This document shows, piece after piece, positions 24,525-36,083 of a DNA stretch of 64,000 bases. The DNA is taken from positions 1,765,501 to 1,829,500 of the forward strand of contig JAPQWV010000051.1 of NCBI GenBank assembly GCA_027422505.1, written 5' to 3'. The notes beneath the pieces were generated by a model, which was not told the DNA's origin, searched no databases, and saw only the letters and a list, made by a program, of their open reading frames with translations. Source of the stretch: Craterostigma plantagineum. Taxonomy: Eukaryota; Streptophyta; Magnoliopsida; Lamiales; Linderniaceae. Each line of letters begins with the position of its first letter. Position 1 is the stretch's first letter. Made by a program: the position numbers and the translations under genes.

Positions 24525-26314
24525 TTACATGTAGGATTCAGGCAATCGAAAGCCGCTCATTACAATCTTGTCTGAGAACATTTTGCCTGTCTTTGGCATG
24601 ACGTGCCAATGCAGTGTTAAGTTGAAGTCTTTGCCTCGAAGATTGCGTCCCTAAATATTACAAACAAGGAAAAGCCCGAGTGAGGGCTTTCTTCGATAAA
24701 TGTATAAGTATGGGATTACTCGCTAGAGAAAGGCACTCACCTGATCGATAAAACGGTACTTGTTAGTCGTGCGGATCCAAAAATGTGCATGTTCCTTGTT
24801 AGGTATGATGCCGTCCCACAAGGAAATCTGAATTTTTGCAACGCCCAATTCAGATTGAAAGAATACAAGAAGGGAACCATTGTGAAGATTTCCAGAGATG
24901 TTTAAGCAAGGTTAAGCTAATATATGTGAAGTAATACCATGTAATGTTGAAAATGAGTTTGGAATTACCTGATTAAGAGCATTCTTTGGGGTTTCGTACT
25001 CGGCAGCTAAGAATACAAAGACCTAAGAGTTGGAGATGTGCAAAGATGTGAGCTTAAGCAGCAATGACCCAATCAGCAATCACAGACGGCGAATACATAA
25101 AAATACTATAGGTTGTGCTTGAAGAAAATACAGAGCTTATATTCCCAGGCCTCAGCGAAACTGAAAAAATGTGATGGCTCAAAAGGACGGGAGACCCTAA
25201 ACATGAAACGAACCTGCTTTGAGTTCCAGGTGAACAAGGACTTCAAATTTGCTGTTATATTCAGTGTCAGGCTGACCTGCATAAATTAGTTGAACTGCAT
25301 CAAATGTGTCTCGGTAACCTTCTATGTAGGTAACACAAGTAGAGATGGGATGACTGTAGGTGATGCCAGCATCAACTACCGAGGCAAGATGAGGGACTTG
25401 ACAGTTTCTAAAAAATTATATACATACTCATTGACCGTTATAAAGAGTAGTGAAGCTTCCCCGTGTAAAATGGACGATAACACATCAAAGGTCGTTCAAG
25501 CTGAATGGTAATCTTATAGTGATCTCGAAAAGATAAATATAAAGATATTTCAAAAATCAGCAGTAGCGCCAATGACAACAGATGCATAATTTTACAGGGA
25601 ATGATTAAATCGACCATACGCCAACTTCATAATGGATTAGCAGTTTAAAGAATTAAGGAGATCAAGCAGGATGAGAGTAACTTGCCATTTGTACACAAAG
25701 GAAACAAATAAGCAGTTCATCAAAAAATATACAGATACTTGTACAAATCAGAAAGAATGCATACTCGCACTAAAACCCTAGTATAGACATCGGTAACAAA
25801 TCAAGTTCTTGCAGCAAAAATTTCCACCCAACAAAAGCACTACATCAGAACCCTAAATTTAGCAAAAACCTTGCTCATACACAACTGTGGAATATAACGA
25901 CAAAAGCAGTAGACGCCAGCACAAAATAGACTATTTCATCAATATGTGCACATAGATCGGAAAAATAGATAGGAAATATAGATACATAAGACACAGATCG
26001 GGATATATTACCTCATCGTCACCATCGGGCTTCTTCTGGAACCAATTAATATCCATCACCTGTAAACCATAAAAATCGAAGAGCCTAGGGCGTAAGCAAA
26101 CCGAAGAACCCAGCAGCAACAAAACAAAATCGATTAAGCACACACCCACACAATCACAAACGAAAATCACAAGTGAACAGAGTTCTTACTTGGACTTGTG
26201 CCGTGGGAGACGGCTTGTTAAGTTGTCAGAAAACGAGGTCAAGGCGCACATTACCGCGAGGATAAAGATGGAGAACGTGAGCAGAGCGTTAGCTCTGTGG
26301 ATAGAGGAGTGCAT
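24525..26314 (-). CDS. SPCS3: Signal peptidase complex subunit 3 (copy 1, one frame break)
   Basis: Non-catalytic subunit of the ER signal peptidase complex. Six exons: 26,190-26,314, 26,012-26,059, 25,214-25,276, 24,969-25,022, 24,741-24,827 and 24,525-24,650. Without the break it would encode 167 residues, the usual plant length. The N-terminus [20 protein letters not shown] is a signal anchor. The luminal domain includes [39 protein letters not shown] and [20 protein letters not shown], ending [10 protein letters not shown]. Exon 1 lacks one T of a TTT run at about 26,221 relative to copy 2, which shifts the frame after SFSDN. Copy 2 has this site intact but loses a base in exon 4. Family assignment is very secure. 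Confidence 0.93.
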
Positions 26315-26636
26315 GGTGCTCGCTTGTTAGCTGGAATTTTCTCCGTCGTCGGCGCAAACCTTCAACAAATACACGGCGAAGTGAGGCGCCTCTCTCTGCT
26401 TATAGAAATTCCGTCCCTTGTCACGATTGGATGACTAGGCGACTATGACGTCATTACCAGCGTTTAGTCTATGAGCTGTCAAATTGAAATGTAGCCCATT
26501 GTTTCGCGGAATTTCATACAGCGCCTAAAAATACGGGTCAATTCGAAATCAGGCCCCATTAAGGGTTTGATTTCGAATTCAGGCCCTGTTTGAGAATTTT
26601 TAGGTTAAATGACCTATTTGTGTGGTGTAGAAAAGT

Positions 26637-26843
26637 GGTATGAAAGATATATGAACTGGTAGAGAATGATCGTTTTGTGTTACAAACTTTCAACATACTG
26701 GTATGTCAGTGCAATGAAGTGTTACTGCAGAAAATAAATTGGTATCAGAGATCATAAACTAGTACTAAATTATGGTTTTGTGTTATAAAATTTGAAGATA
26801 GTGGTATGAAAGAGCAATGAAGTGGTAATGCAGAAATTGATCC
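26637..26843. repeat. Two tandem units (about 104 bases) of a dispersed repeat; inverted copy at 28,960-29,050
   Basis: Two diverged units share TTTTGTGTTA(C/T)AAA, TGGTATG and AGCAATGAAGTG. A third, inverted copy lies across the ATL gene at about 28,960-29,050, where GATGATCGTTTTGTGTTACA and GAGCAATGAAGTGAG read on the minus strand. The element type is unknown. The same arrangement is in copy 2 (about 54,838-55,046 and 57,163-57,253). Confidence 0.6.
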
Positions 26844-27173
26844 TTAAAACTAAATTTTTTGGCAAGAGGGTCTGCATCCTAAATAATAGTTCGTGGGGAC
26901 CTAAAATGAAAATGCCCCTAAAAATAAATTATGGGTTCAGTTTATATCTTATACTAAGAAATCTCATTAAAAAATAAATAGAAAACCTTAGGTATTCCTA
27001 TTTACATAGCATCAAATGCCTCGAGCATGTTACAATGAGAGTGCATAGTTGAAAATCATAATTTACAGAAAACAATAACAAATGTGTAAAAACAAAACTC
27101 ATCCTTCCATACTCAATTCCCTATTTTACCCTCATTTCCGCAAATCAAAGCGGAAACCGAATCTAACCCGACA
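26844..27173. other. 3' flank of the ATL gene (copy 1)
   Basis: AT-rich 3' UTR and spacer between the dispersed repeat and the ATL stop codon; nothing else recognised. Confidence 0.4.
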
Positions 27174-28325
27174 CTAAACCGGGTCGGACCGACCCGATTC
27201 ATCTGCTGGAATCTTTATCTCATCTCCGTTATTGTGAACGCTCGGCTCCAAGCACTTGAACGACGGCAACCTCGCCGCCGTCCGACCACCAGCCTGCGAA
27301 CTCTCAGCGCCGTTCTCCCTCGCACCTCTCGGCGACTTCATCGAGAAAGCTCGAGTGAAGAAAGCCCACCGATCAGATTTGGCCGCCCGGTCAAACCTGG
27401 CGGCTCGATACCCTCGCCTAGAGCTGCCTACCCTCGGTAGAGACGCCGCCGCCGCCGCCGTCGCCGCGCAGCTTCTGGTCCGATTCAACGAGGCACGAGT
27501 GATCACCTCCTTCCTCACCTCCGCCGGCAGGCGCAGGGTAAATCGATCAAGATTCTCGCCGGGCTGGACCACCGAGTCGTGGCCGGTGGAGTGCGATCGG
27601 AATCTGCTGAAGCTGAAGAGTCTATTGGGCCTTTTCACCGACCTATTTCGGTGCTCGAAGCTGCCTTCTTGACGCTGGGCTCGCGGCGTCGTCGGCGCAC
27701 CGCTTTCCTCCACGCCGCCGTCGTCGATCTGTACGACTACGTCCTGCTCGCCCTCCGCCGCCGCGGCGGATGCTCCTCCGTCGTCCTCCGCCGCCAGGTC
27801 GGCCCTACAGACGGGGCAGGTCACGTGCGAGGCGAGCCAGGCGTCGACGCACTGAGGGTGGAAGACGTGGTCGCACTTCGGCAGCAGTCGAAGGGTTTCC
27901 TCGTCTTCGAACTCGTTCAGGCAGACGGCGCACTCCAACGCGCCTTTTCCGATCTTGTGGTCCTTCACCTCGGCGTAGGTGAACGTCGGAAAGCTCTCTA
28001 TGACGGACGCGTCGAGCCCACGCGCCGCTGCTGCTCGGCGGGTCCTCATGGAGATCCCTCGCCGGATGCTCCCGCCGGCTCCGCCGGACCCCGAGCAGTG
28101 GCGTATGTAGATGGTGAAGAAGCCCATGAAGAAAAGGACGGAGACTAAGATCACTATTATCACCGCCATCGAAGGGCTGAACTTGGCGTAGAGCTCTCTG
28201 TTGTTTCCATTAGGGTTTTCGGCTGAAGCAGTTGAGTTCTGAGCTGTCACTTTGGAGATTCTCGGACACAGTACGAGGAGGAAGAAGAAGATGAACAAGG
28301 TCGTAGTACTGAAAAGAGTCTTCAT
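27174..28325 (-). CDS. ATL31: RING-H2 E3 ubiquitin ligase of the ATL family, ATL6/ATL31 type (copy 1)
   Basis: Membrane-bound E3 ligase. In Arabidopsis, ATL31/ATL6 act in carbon/nitrogen response and defence by targeting 14-3-3 proteins; that role is inferred here. Intronless, 383 residues from the ATG at 28,325 (MKTLFSTTTLFIFFFLLVLC); the longer open frame starts only with TTG. In order: signal-peptide-like hydrophobic start, a second membrane segment (SMAVIIVILVSVLFFMGFFT), the GLD motif (ARGLDASVIESFPTF), and a canonical RING-H2 (CAVCLNEFEDEETLRLLPKC, then DHVFHPQCVDAW, then CPVC) with the ATL Pro and Trp positions. The C-terminus is Arg/Ser-rich with KRPNRLFSFSRFRSHSTGHD and SDRWAFFTRAFSMKS, as in ATL6/31. 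GC-rich, so long antisense frames are artefacts. The protein is identical in copy 2. Confidence 0.96.
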   Translation of the reverse strand: MKTLFSTTTLFIFFFLLVLCPRISKVTAQNSTASAENPNGNNRELYAKFSPSMAVIIVILVSVLFFMGFFTIYIRHCSGSGGAGGSIRRGISMRTRRAAAARGLDASVIESFPTFTYAEVKDHKIGKGALECAVCLNEFEDEETLRLLPKCDHVFHPQCVDAWLASHVTCPVCRADLAAEDDGGASAAAAEGEQDVVVQIDDGGVEESGAPTTPRAQRQEGSFEHRNRSVKRPNRLFSFSRFRSHSTGHDSVVQPGENLDRFTLRLPAEVRKEVITRASLNRTRSCAATAAAAASLPRVGSSRRGYRAARFDRAAKSDRWAFFTRAFSMKSPRGARENGAESSQAGGRTAARLPSFKCLEPSVHNNGDEIKIPADESGRSDPV

Positions 28326-29194
28326 TTCGTGGGAATAGCACAAAACTAGTATTGCAAGAATTAATAAATGGTTCTTGCGAGCTATAGTGAAGTGAGAATA
28401 TATTCGATTCTGAGCTTGTGAGGGAAGGCGATAGGAAAGTATATGGCAATGGGCGACGAAGACTTTATGGATCGAAGACGTTTGTTTGGTTGCTATCAAC
28501 TTAGTGGTGACAGTGGAAGATTCTATTCATTGGATTTTTGAAGACTTTCTACTTTGACGGTTTAGTTTGATTTGACTGACTTTTATTTGTATGTTTAGGG
28601 ACGTAAGTGCGTGCAGACATACTAATCACAAATTTGGAATTGAGACCAAAAGTCTTTGTTGTTGTAATATTTGTGCTGATTGTAAGATAATACAATATTA
28701 GTATATAAATAATCATATCATAATTGGATGCTTGCTAACTATCACTGAACCCATACCCACCCCGCTGACTAGTTTTAAATGTGTCGCTCGTGGCCTTTAG
28801 CGCTCCAATTTTGACTATTTTGGAAACTAACCATGATTTTGACCTGTCAATCAAATTATAATATCTTAATTCATTTCTATAACTAGCAGAATTGACAAAC
28901 GCATTAAATCTACGACATTTTGCATTTTAGGCCCGAAGTTTCATTTAGGATTAAGTACCCGATTTCTCACTTCATTGCTCTGAAATAACAATATGTTGAA
29001 ACTTTGTAACACAAAACGATCATCATATACCAGTTCATATAACTTTTATACATCTTTTTTTAAGTTAGGTCCTTATCCGGGTCATTTAAACGTGACAGAA
29101 CATGAATCTTAAATTAAACTTCTGACGAAGCTCAAATTCATATATACCCTTAAATCTATGAGGTGATATCAATTAAAAAATTATTACAATATAA
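28326..29194. other. ATL promoter and PGM-like gene 3' flank (copy 1)
   Basis: AT-rich, with the inverted copy of the dispersed repeat at about 28,960-29,050. No gene recognised. Confidence 0.45.
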
Positions 29195-30664
29195 TCATTT
29201 GCATGCATCTTCTTCAAACTCGTCGAAGAACTCTTCGAGGCACCACGACGAGCCCTGGTTAGAGTCGATCCTCGTGGCGTGGGCCCGCCACTGCTGGTCG
29301 GCGATCATCCTCGGGGAAAGCCCCCATTCGAGCATCTCCTCGTCGGAGTGGTGGGATGCGAGGCTGTATTCCCGTCGAGACCCATCTGCATGACCCGAAA
29401 CTCGCAGTTCCCGACGTTGTCGAGCCGCTCGAACTGCTCGACGGTCCACTTGAACCACTTCATCATGAAGACTCTGATCGCCAGCCCGTGGGAGACGATG
29501 ACGAGGTTGAGGTCGCACCACGCGTCGCGGTGGAGACGCTTCATGTCTATGTCCCTCCACAACGACTCGAGAAAACCTTTCGGAGATAAAGAAAACAAAC
29601 TCAACGTAATAAACAGAAAGTAAGTATGGGTTGTATATGAGATTCTGATCTAATTCATCTACCGTCAATTGATTTTAGAATAGCATCCATCAAAAGTTTA
29701 TGAATTTGGGCTAGAGATGATCGGAAGAATTCCCACATTCTCGCGTTGCAAGTTATAAGCAAGAAAAACTAGATCTTTTCTAGCTAAACCTCTACCATTA
29801 ATGTGCTAAAATCATTTTCATCACAACAATTAACATTAATTGTTGTGATGACATTAGCTTGGGTGTTCTATTCTATCTTTTCCCAACTGCTGAATCATTC
29901 ACCATAACGTCACAAGAGCTTATTAGAGGCTTCTATCTAATGAGAAATGGATATGGAGTTTCGAGCAAATATCAATCTTGATATCTAAAAGAGACGTCTT
30001 TCAGCAAATTTCTGTCTGACCTTCTATTCAAGATTGCCCATTTATCTAGATCGTCCAAAGATTCAGTTCTGAAGAGAAAAAAAAAAAAACACATACTTGA
30101 GACTCGATCGTAGACGTCCGCCGCCGATTCTCCTTCAGGGAACCTGTAATAAAACCTCCCAAACCTCTGCCTCGTCTCCTTGATCGCCTTCATCCTCTCC
30201 GCCACCTGAAAGTTGCCGAAATCCTGCTCCCTCACGCGACACTCCTCTCTGACGCCGATCACGCTCCGCCTAGGAAACGCCCGGCCCATCTCCCACAGCG
30301 TCGACCTCGTCCTCTTGTACGCCGACACGTAGAAGTACACCTTGTATTCCGCGCTCTTCCCCTCATCGGACACCACGTGCTTGATCAAATGCCCAGCTCG
30401 CTTTGCCTGGTCGATCCCCTGCTGGGTCAGCGCGATTTTGTGGTCAGGCGTCATGTTGTAGGCGGAATTGTCCTTGTTGCCCTCGCTCTCGCCGTGGCGG
30501 ACGAGGATTATGCGCTTTGGTAGGTACCTGTGAGGATTCTCGTGGCCGGAAATATCGCCGGAGAAATGGTGGTTGTGCAATGCGGGTCGTTCCATTGACT
30601 CTTTTTGGGATGATTGTTGATTTGATTTCAGATGGGTTGTTTCAGTTGCTCGAATCCGAAACAT
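29195..30664 (-). CDS. Histidine phosphatase / phosphoglycerate-mutase-like protein (copy 1, frame break near the C-terminus)
   Basis: Similar to the Arabidopsis At3g05170 group of cytosolic PGM-like proteins; the substrate is unknown. Two exons: 30,097-30,664 and 29,195-29,576, joined in phase (SS|FLESLWRDIDM). The catalytic motif RIILVRHGESEGN is at about residue 50 and the second active-site His is in LVIVSHGLAIRVFMMKWF. Between them are YVSAYKRTRSTLWEMGRAF, REECRVREQDFGNFQV and RFYYRFPEGESAADVYDRVS. After MQMG the family sequence continues one base out of frame (EYSLASHHSDEEMLEWGLSP). One G appears missing at about 29,387, and the same break is in copy 2. The longer N-terminus (about 45 residues before the first strand) is unlike At3g05170. 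Confidence 0.9.
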
Positions 30665-30974
30665 GGATTTTTTTCAATTCAGGCATGCAATTTGGACTTT
30701 ATTTTTCATGTTTGGTGAGTAAATTGCACGCAAGGGATAATCTCTTTCGTGAATTTCATTACGAGCCGTTAGTTTACTGTAATTACATATAAGGACTCTT
30801 CGATTGCGTTGACTAATGAGCCAAACACGCCCTTAACAATCACCACAATACAGCCCGCGGTTTTCGACCTAAACCGAACCCTGACCTAACCCAACCAAGC
30901 CTTTTACCACCATCACCGAACCCCAAAGTCGAGCGAGCCCCATCAGACGCCGAGAGAGAAATTCGGTCGCAGCT
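30665..30974. promoter_or_regulatory. Shared intergenic region of divergent PGM-like and GeBP genes (copy 1)
   Basis: Only 310 bases separate the ATG of the PGM-like gene (-) from the ATG of the GeBP-like gene (+), so the region must hold both promoters and 5' UTRs. I see no convincing TATA box on either strand. Copy 2 has the same arrangement at 58,866-59,175. Confidence 0.5.
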
Positions 30975-31490
30975 ATGTCCACCGGCGAAGATCCAACCGG
31001 CGCCGCCGATCCAACCTTCCCGAAGACATCCTCGAAGACGTGGAAGTCGAAGAGGACGACGATGGCCAGAGCGATTCGACCTCCGATCACCACCGCCACG
31101 CGTCGTCTTCGCAGGTCACCGTCGCGATTCCCAGCAGCGGAAGAGCTCCCGCCGCCCCCGTCGAAAAATCGGCCGTCGACGAGTCGCGGAAGCTCTTCCA
31201 GCGCCTGTGGACCGACGAGGACGAGATCGAATTGCTCCAGGGCTTCCTCGATTACACCGGGAGCAGGTGCGGTCCGCACGATACGACGTCGTTCTACGAT
31301 CAGATCAGGACAAAGTTTCAGCTCGATTTCAACAAGAATCAGCTCGTGGAGAAAGTGAGGAGGCTGAAGAAGAAGTACAGGAATTCGCTCAAAAGTTTGG
31401 GTCTGGGAAGGATTGCTCTTTCAAGACTCCTCACGATCAGGCCACCTTTGAGATCTCTGCGAAGATTTGGGGAGACCTTAGCCCTATCTA
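30975..31490 (+). pseudogene. GeBP/STKL transcription factor, 5' half, interrupted by Copia (copy 1, frameshifted)
   Basis: GeBP/storekeeper-like plant DNA-binding protein. The start MSTGEDPTGAADPTF is at 30,975. An acidic Ser-rich region is followed by the GeBP domain: KLFQRLWTDEDEIELLQGFL, DTTSFYDQIRTKFQLDFNKN, QLVEKVRRLKKKYRNS, and KTPHDQATFEISAKIWGD. The frame ends where the Copia LTR begins at 31,491. This copy lacks one T at about 31,018 and one A at about 31,393 relative to copy 2, so the domain is split over frames. The missing C-terminal half is at 36,588-37,239. Confidence 0.9.
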
Positions 31491-31995
31491 TGTTAGGATA
31501 TGCGGAAATCCCCGATAATTATTTTGCCCAAAAAATGACGATAATAAATAATAGAGACGAAAAATAAATTTGGACAGTGACACGAGATTTACGTGGTTCG
31601 GTCAGAATGACCTACGTCCACGGGCCGGGGGGTAGAACTTCTTTATTATGTGGAGAGATTACAAACACGTACACTGACGTGGTACAAAAGCACTACAACA
31701 ATATTAGGAGTAGGCTACAGAAAATAACAGAGGAGAAGAACGAAGATCTGTGTGTTGTGTTCTCTCTTCATCGCATAAGGCCTATTTATAGGCTAAAGTT
31801 TGCCTCGTTGTTCCATGTGAAGAGAAGAAGAAAAGTCAGCACACCTTTTAAATTTCAACTGCGTAGCCTCATCACCAAAAAGCTTTCATATTGCATTTTC
31901 TTTTCATGTGGGCGTTGGCTTTTGTTGAATGGTAATAGAAGCAGCTTTATTGACTACTGCATTTGGATGGTTCCTACCAAAAGTCACGCTCAACA
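31491..31995 (-). repeat. Copia 3' LTR (copy 1)
   Basis: 505 bases, TG...CA ends. Frames inside it are not genes. Confidence 0.95.
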
Positions 31996-32007
31996 AATCT
32001 CCACCTT
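31996..32007 (-). other. Copia polypurine tract (copy 1)
   Basis: On the minus strand, AAGGTGGAGATT sits directly before the 3' LTR: the plus-strand priming site. Confidence 0.8.
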
Positions 32008-32082
32008 GACTTTTGGTTCCGTAAATAGCTCCACCTTGATTAAGTAATATCTTTGTCTCCCTCCGACCTTAGCCCCGACGGG

Positions 32083-35000
32083 CTAGTTCACCAACTTAAA
32101 AACACCAATCAAGTCCAAGCAATGCTTGAACTTGGAAACTGGAAGAGTCTTCGTAAACATATCTGCAGGATTATCCTTCGTGTTGATCTTCTTGATAAAC
32201 ACCTTCTTATCTGCAATGATCTTACGAATAAAATGATACTTAACATCAATATGTTTAGTCCTTTCGTGATACATCTGATCCTTAGTCAAATAAATCGCAC
32301 TTTGACTATCACAGAAAATAGTAATGACTCCCTGATTCTGGGTTAATTCGCTGAATAACCCTGTCAACCATAATGCTTCCTTGATCGCATCAGTACTCGC
32401 CATGTATTTTGCTTCAGTAGTAGACAACGCCACTACATGCTGTAGAGTTGCTTTCCAGCTAACTGCACAACCTCCAATAGAAAATACATAACCAGTAAGA
32501 GATCGTCGTTTATCGAGATCACCTGCGTAGTCTGAATCGACGAAGCCAACGAGAGTATCACTGTTTCTGCCAAACTCCAAACAAAAGCTTAGAGTACCCT
32601 TCAAGTATCTGAGAATCCACTTCACTGCTTGCCAGTGTTCTTTTCCTGGATTAGCCATATACCTGCTAACAACACTAACAGCCTGTGAAATATCAGGACG
32701 TGTACATACCATTGCATACATAATACTGCCGACTGCACTCGAGTAAGGAACTCGTGCCATGTACGCTTCTTCCTCATCTGATGATGGTGACTGAGCAGCG
32801 CTTAGCCTAAAATGGCTAGCAAGAGGAGTGCTGACTGGTTTGGCATCGCTCATGCCAAATCTCTCCAAAACCTTCTTGAGGTAACTTTCCTGGGTCAGGT
32901 ATAACTTACCAACTCCTCTATCACGTCTAATCTCCATACCAAGAATCTTCTTAGCTGCTCCTAAATCCTTCATTTCAAATTCACCATTCAATAAGGCCTT
33001 CAACTGGTGAATTTCTGCAAGATTCTTAGCCGCAATGAGCATGTCATCAACATATAATAACAGATAAATGAACGAACTGTCATTTAACTTCCGGAAGTAA
33101 ACACAACTATCATACTTGCTCCTGGAGAAACCATGACCCAACCTGAAAGAATCAAAACGTTTATACCACTGTCTTGGAGACTGCTTTAATCCATATAAGG
33201 ATTTCTTCAGTAAACAAACTTGGTCTTCTGTTCCTGCAACTATGAAGCCTTCAGGTTGCTTCATATAAATCTGTTCATCTAAATCACCATGTAAGAACGC
33301 CGTCTTGACGTCGAGCTGTTCTAACTCCAAGTTATACATGGCAACGAATGCAAGTAATACACGAATAGAGCTATGTCTAACAACAGGTGAGAATACATCA
33401 TTAAAATCAACACCTTGTACCTGACTATAGCCTTTCGCGACTAATCGTGCCTTATACCTTGCATCGTCCGAACCAGATATTCCTTCTTTCTTCTTGAAGA
33501 CCCACTTACATCCGACTATTTTCTTTTTCTTCGGCGGCGGCACAAGAATCCATGTACCATTCTTGTGCAGAGACTCCATTTCTTCATTCATCGCTACCAA
33601 CCACTTATCAGAATTATCATCGCTTATTGCCTCCGAATAGGTAGAAGGTTCGCCGCCTCCACCTGTTTCTTGCGCCACTGATAAAGCGTACGAAACTAAA
33701 TTTACGTACCGCTGTGGTAGTCGAATCTCCCGTCTCTCCCTATCTCTGGCTATAGAATATTCCTGCTCGGTGCTGTCATCTTCAACAAGATCTGAATCAG
33801 GATCTGGTTCATTCTGGTCTGTTGAACTCGTAGCAGGATCATCTGAAGGATCTTTGTTGATCTCGAGCTCCACCTCGCTGTGTACACTATCCTTCTTTTC
33901 TTGACTAAAAGTTTTAGTAGACTCTTTTGAAGGATGTAACATAGAAGACTCGTCAAATGTACATCTCTGCTGATTATAAATTTGGGTGACTTGGGATCAG
34001 GATTATATAGTCTATATCCTTTCACCCCTGAAGCGTAACCGAGGAAAATACATTTCTTAGCTCTAGGCTCTAACTTTCCCTCGCTTACGTGCATATAAGC
34101 TGGGCACCCAAATATTCTTAAGTTGGAGTAATCAACAGGAGTACCTGACCATACTTCCTCAGGAGTTTTGAAGTTGATCGGTGAACACGGTGAGCGGTTG
34201 ACAATGTAACATGCTGCGGCGATAGCTTCAGCCAAAAATCATTTGTCAACCCAGCGTTGGAGATCATACATCGAGCTCTCTCTAAAAGCGTCCGGTTCAT
34301 GCGCTCGGCAACACCATTTTGTTGAGGCGTCATTCGAACAGTGTGATGTCGAGCAATTCCTTCGTTTTTGCAGAACTCATTGAACTCGCTTCCGCAAAAT
34401 TCTAAGCCATTATCTGTCCGCAACCGCTTGATCTGTTTTCCTGTCTGCTTTTCAATCAAAGCCTTCCACTGTTTAAACGTTAGGAAAACATCACTTTTCT
34501 GCTTAAGAAAATAGACCCAAACTTTCCTCGAAAAATCATCGATGAAAGTCAACATATATCTTGCACCACTTTGGACGGAACACGAGAAGGACCCCATACA
34601 TCAGAATGAATATAGTCCAAAGTACCTTTCGTCCTGTGGACTGCTGGCGAATTGAAGCTGACTCGTTTCTGCTTCCCAAAAATACAGTGTTCGCAAAAGT
34701 CCATCTTACCTGTACTTGGACCGCAAAGTAGGCCCCACTTGCTTAAAATCGTCAAGCCTTTTTCTCCCATGTGTCCAAGACGCATATACCATAATCTCGT
34801 GGTATCAACCTCCGGGGATGTCGAAACTGCAGCGGAACCTGTAACTGTAGTTCCCTGCAAAATATATAAATTTCCAGACCTGCAAGCTTTCATCACGACA
34901 AGGGCACCTCTTGCAATCTTCAAAACTCCACCTTCACCTGAGAACCTGCACCCTTGAGATTCAAGTGTGCCTAAAGAGACAAGATTTCTCTTCATATCTG

Positions 35001-36031
35001 GAACGTGTCTGACTTCTGTGAGCGTTCGGATGATTCCGTCGAACATCTTGATCCTAACTGTGCCTTTACCAACAACTTTACACGGAGCATCATTTCCATT
35101 AAGACATATCCACCATCGAATTTTTCATATGTGGAAAAACAATCTCTACTCCGACTTATGTGGTAAGAACAACCCGAATCTAAGATCCACTCATTATCAG
35201 ACCTAACAACATTTGCAGTTGCTACAAAAATAGTTCCATCGCTCTCATCAGCAGCTAAACTAGCTTCGGCGGGTTTATTAAATTGCTGATTATTTTTCTC
35301 CTTATTTTTTAATTTAAAACAATCAGCTTTAATGTGACCCTTTTTCTTGCAAAAATTACAGACTTTAATTCTGTACCTGGATTTTGACCTTTCTTTAGAT
35401 CTGCTACTTTCAGCATCTCTACGTTCTGGTCTTCCCCGTGTAAACAGGCCTTCTGCCTGGCTACCACTCGTTTCTCCCGTAATATCCCTGTCTATCTGTT
35501 CTTTCGATTGTAAAGCGGATTTGACACTAGAATATGATATCGTGTCTTTTCCGTATATAATCGTGTCACGAAAATGTTTTAAAGACGAGGAAGGGAACAC
35601 AACAATATTATGGCCTGATCTTCGTCCGTCACTTTGACTTCTACGTTCGCCAAATCAATAATGATAGAATCGAATTTATCGAGATGCGAAAGAATAGAAG
35701 TACCTTCCGTCATTTTCATACTGTATAGCTTCTGCTTTAAATAAAGCCGATTCTCCTTAGTCTTCTTCATGTAGATAGCTTTTAACGCATCCCACATACC
35801 CATGGCCGTCGTCTCCGTGGCAACTTCTTGTAAAACCTCGTAAGAGAGATTTAATATAATAGCCGATCTGGCTTTCTTGTCCAATTCACTAAATTGATCG
35901 TCATTCATTTCGGTCGGTTTCTTCTTTGCGCCTTCAAGCGCCACCTCGCAACCGTCTTGAATGAGTATGGCCTCCATCTTGAGACTCCACATTGCAAAGT
36001 TGACATTTCTGTCGAACTTTTCAACTGACAT
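32083..36031 (-). pseudogene. Copia gag-pol polyprotein (copy 1, five single-base deletions)
   Basis: Starts MSVEKFDRNVNFAMWSLKME and runs about 1,317 residues if five one-base losses are discounted. Gag ([20 protein letters not shown]) is followed by a zinc knuckle ([14 protein letters not shown]), protease ([12 protein letters not shown]), and GAG-pre-integrase and integrase ([82 protein letters not shown]). Reverse transcriptase ([33 protein letters not shown]) and RNase H ([29 protein letters not shown]) end it. The domain order integrase before RT defines Copia. Frame breaks: about 35,589, 35,098, 34,570, 34,234 and 33,961. Copy 2 is intact at each of these sites. Confidence 0.95.
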
Positions 36032-36066
36032 TTTGTTATCGTCATGGTGGCTAAAATAAATCGGGT

Positions 36067-36080
36067 TGGCTCTGATACCA
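36067..36080 (-). other. Copia primer-binding site (initiator Met-tRNA type)
   Basis: TGGTATCAGAGCCA on the minus strand, three bases after the 5' LTR. It is complementary to the 3' end of plant initiator Met-tRNA, the usual Copia primer. Confidence 0.9.
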
Positions 36081-36083
36081 ATT

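Noticed and set aside
27234..28148. Long + strand frames opposite the ATL gene (also 55,437-56,351)
   Set aside because: Shadows of a GC-rich, Arg/Ser/Ala-rich coding region; they have no domain and are explained by codon bias of the minus-strand gene.
31577..32047. Frames inside the Copia LTRs (also 36,170-36,652 and 59,780-60,154)
   Set aside because: They occur identically in each LTR, have no domain, and lie antisense to the element.
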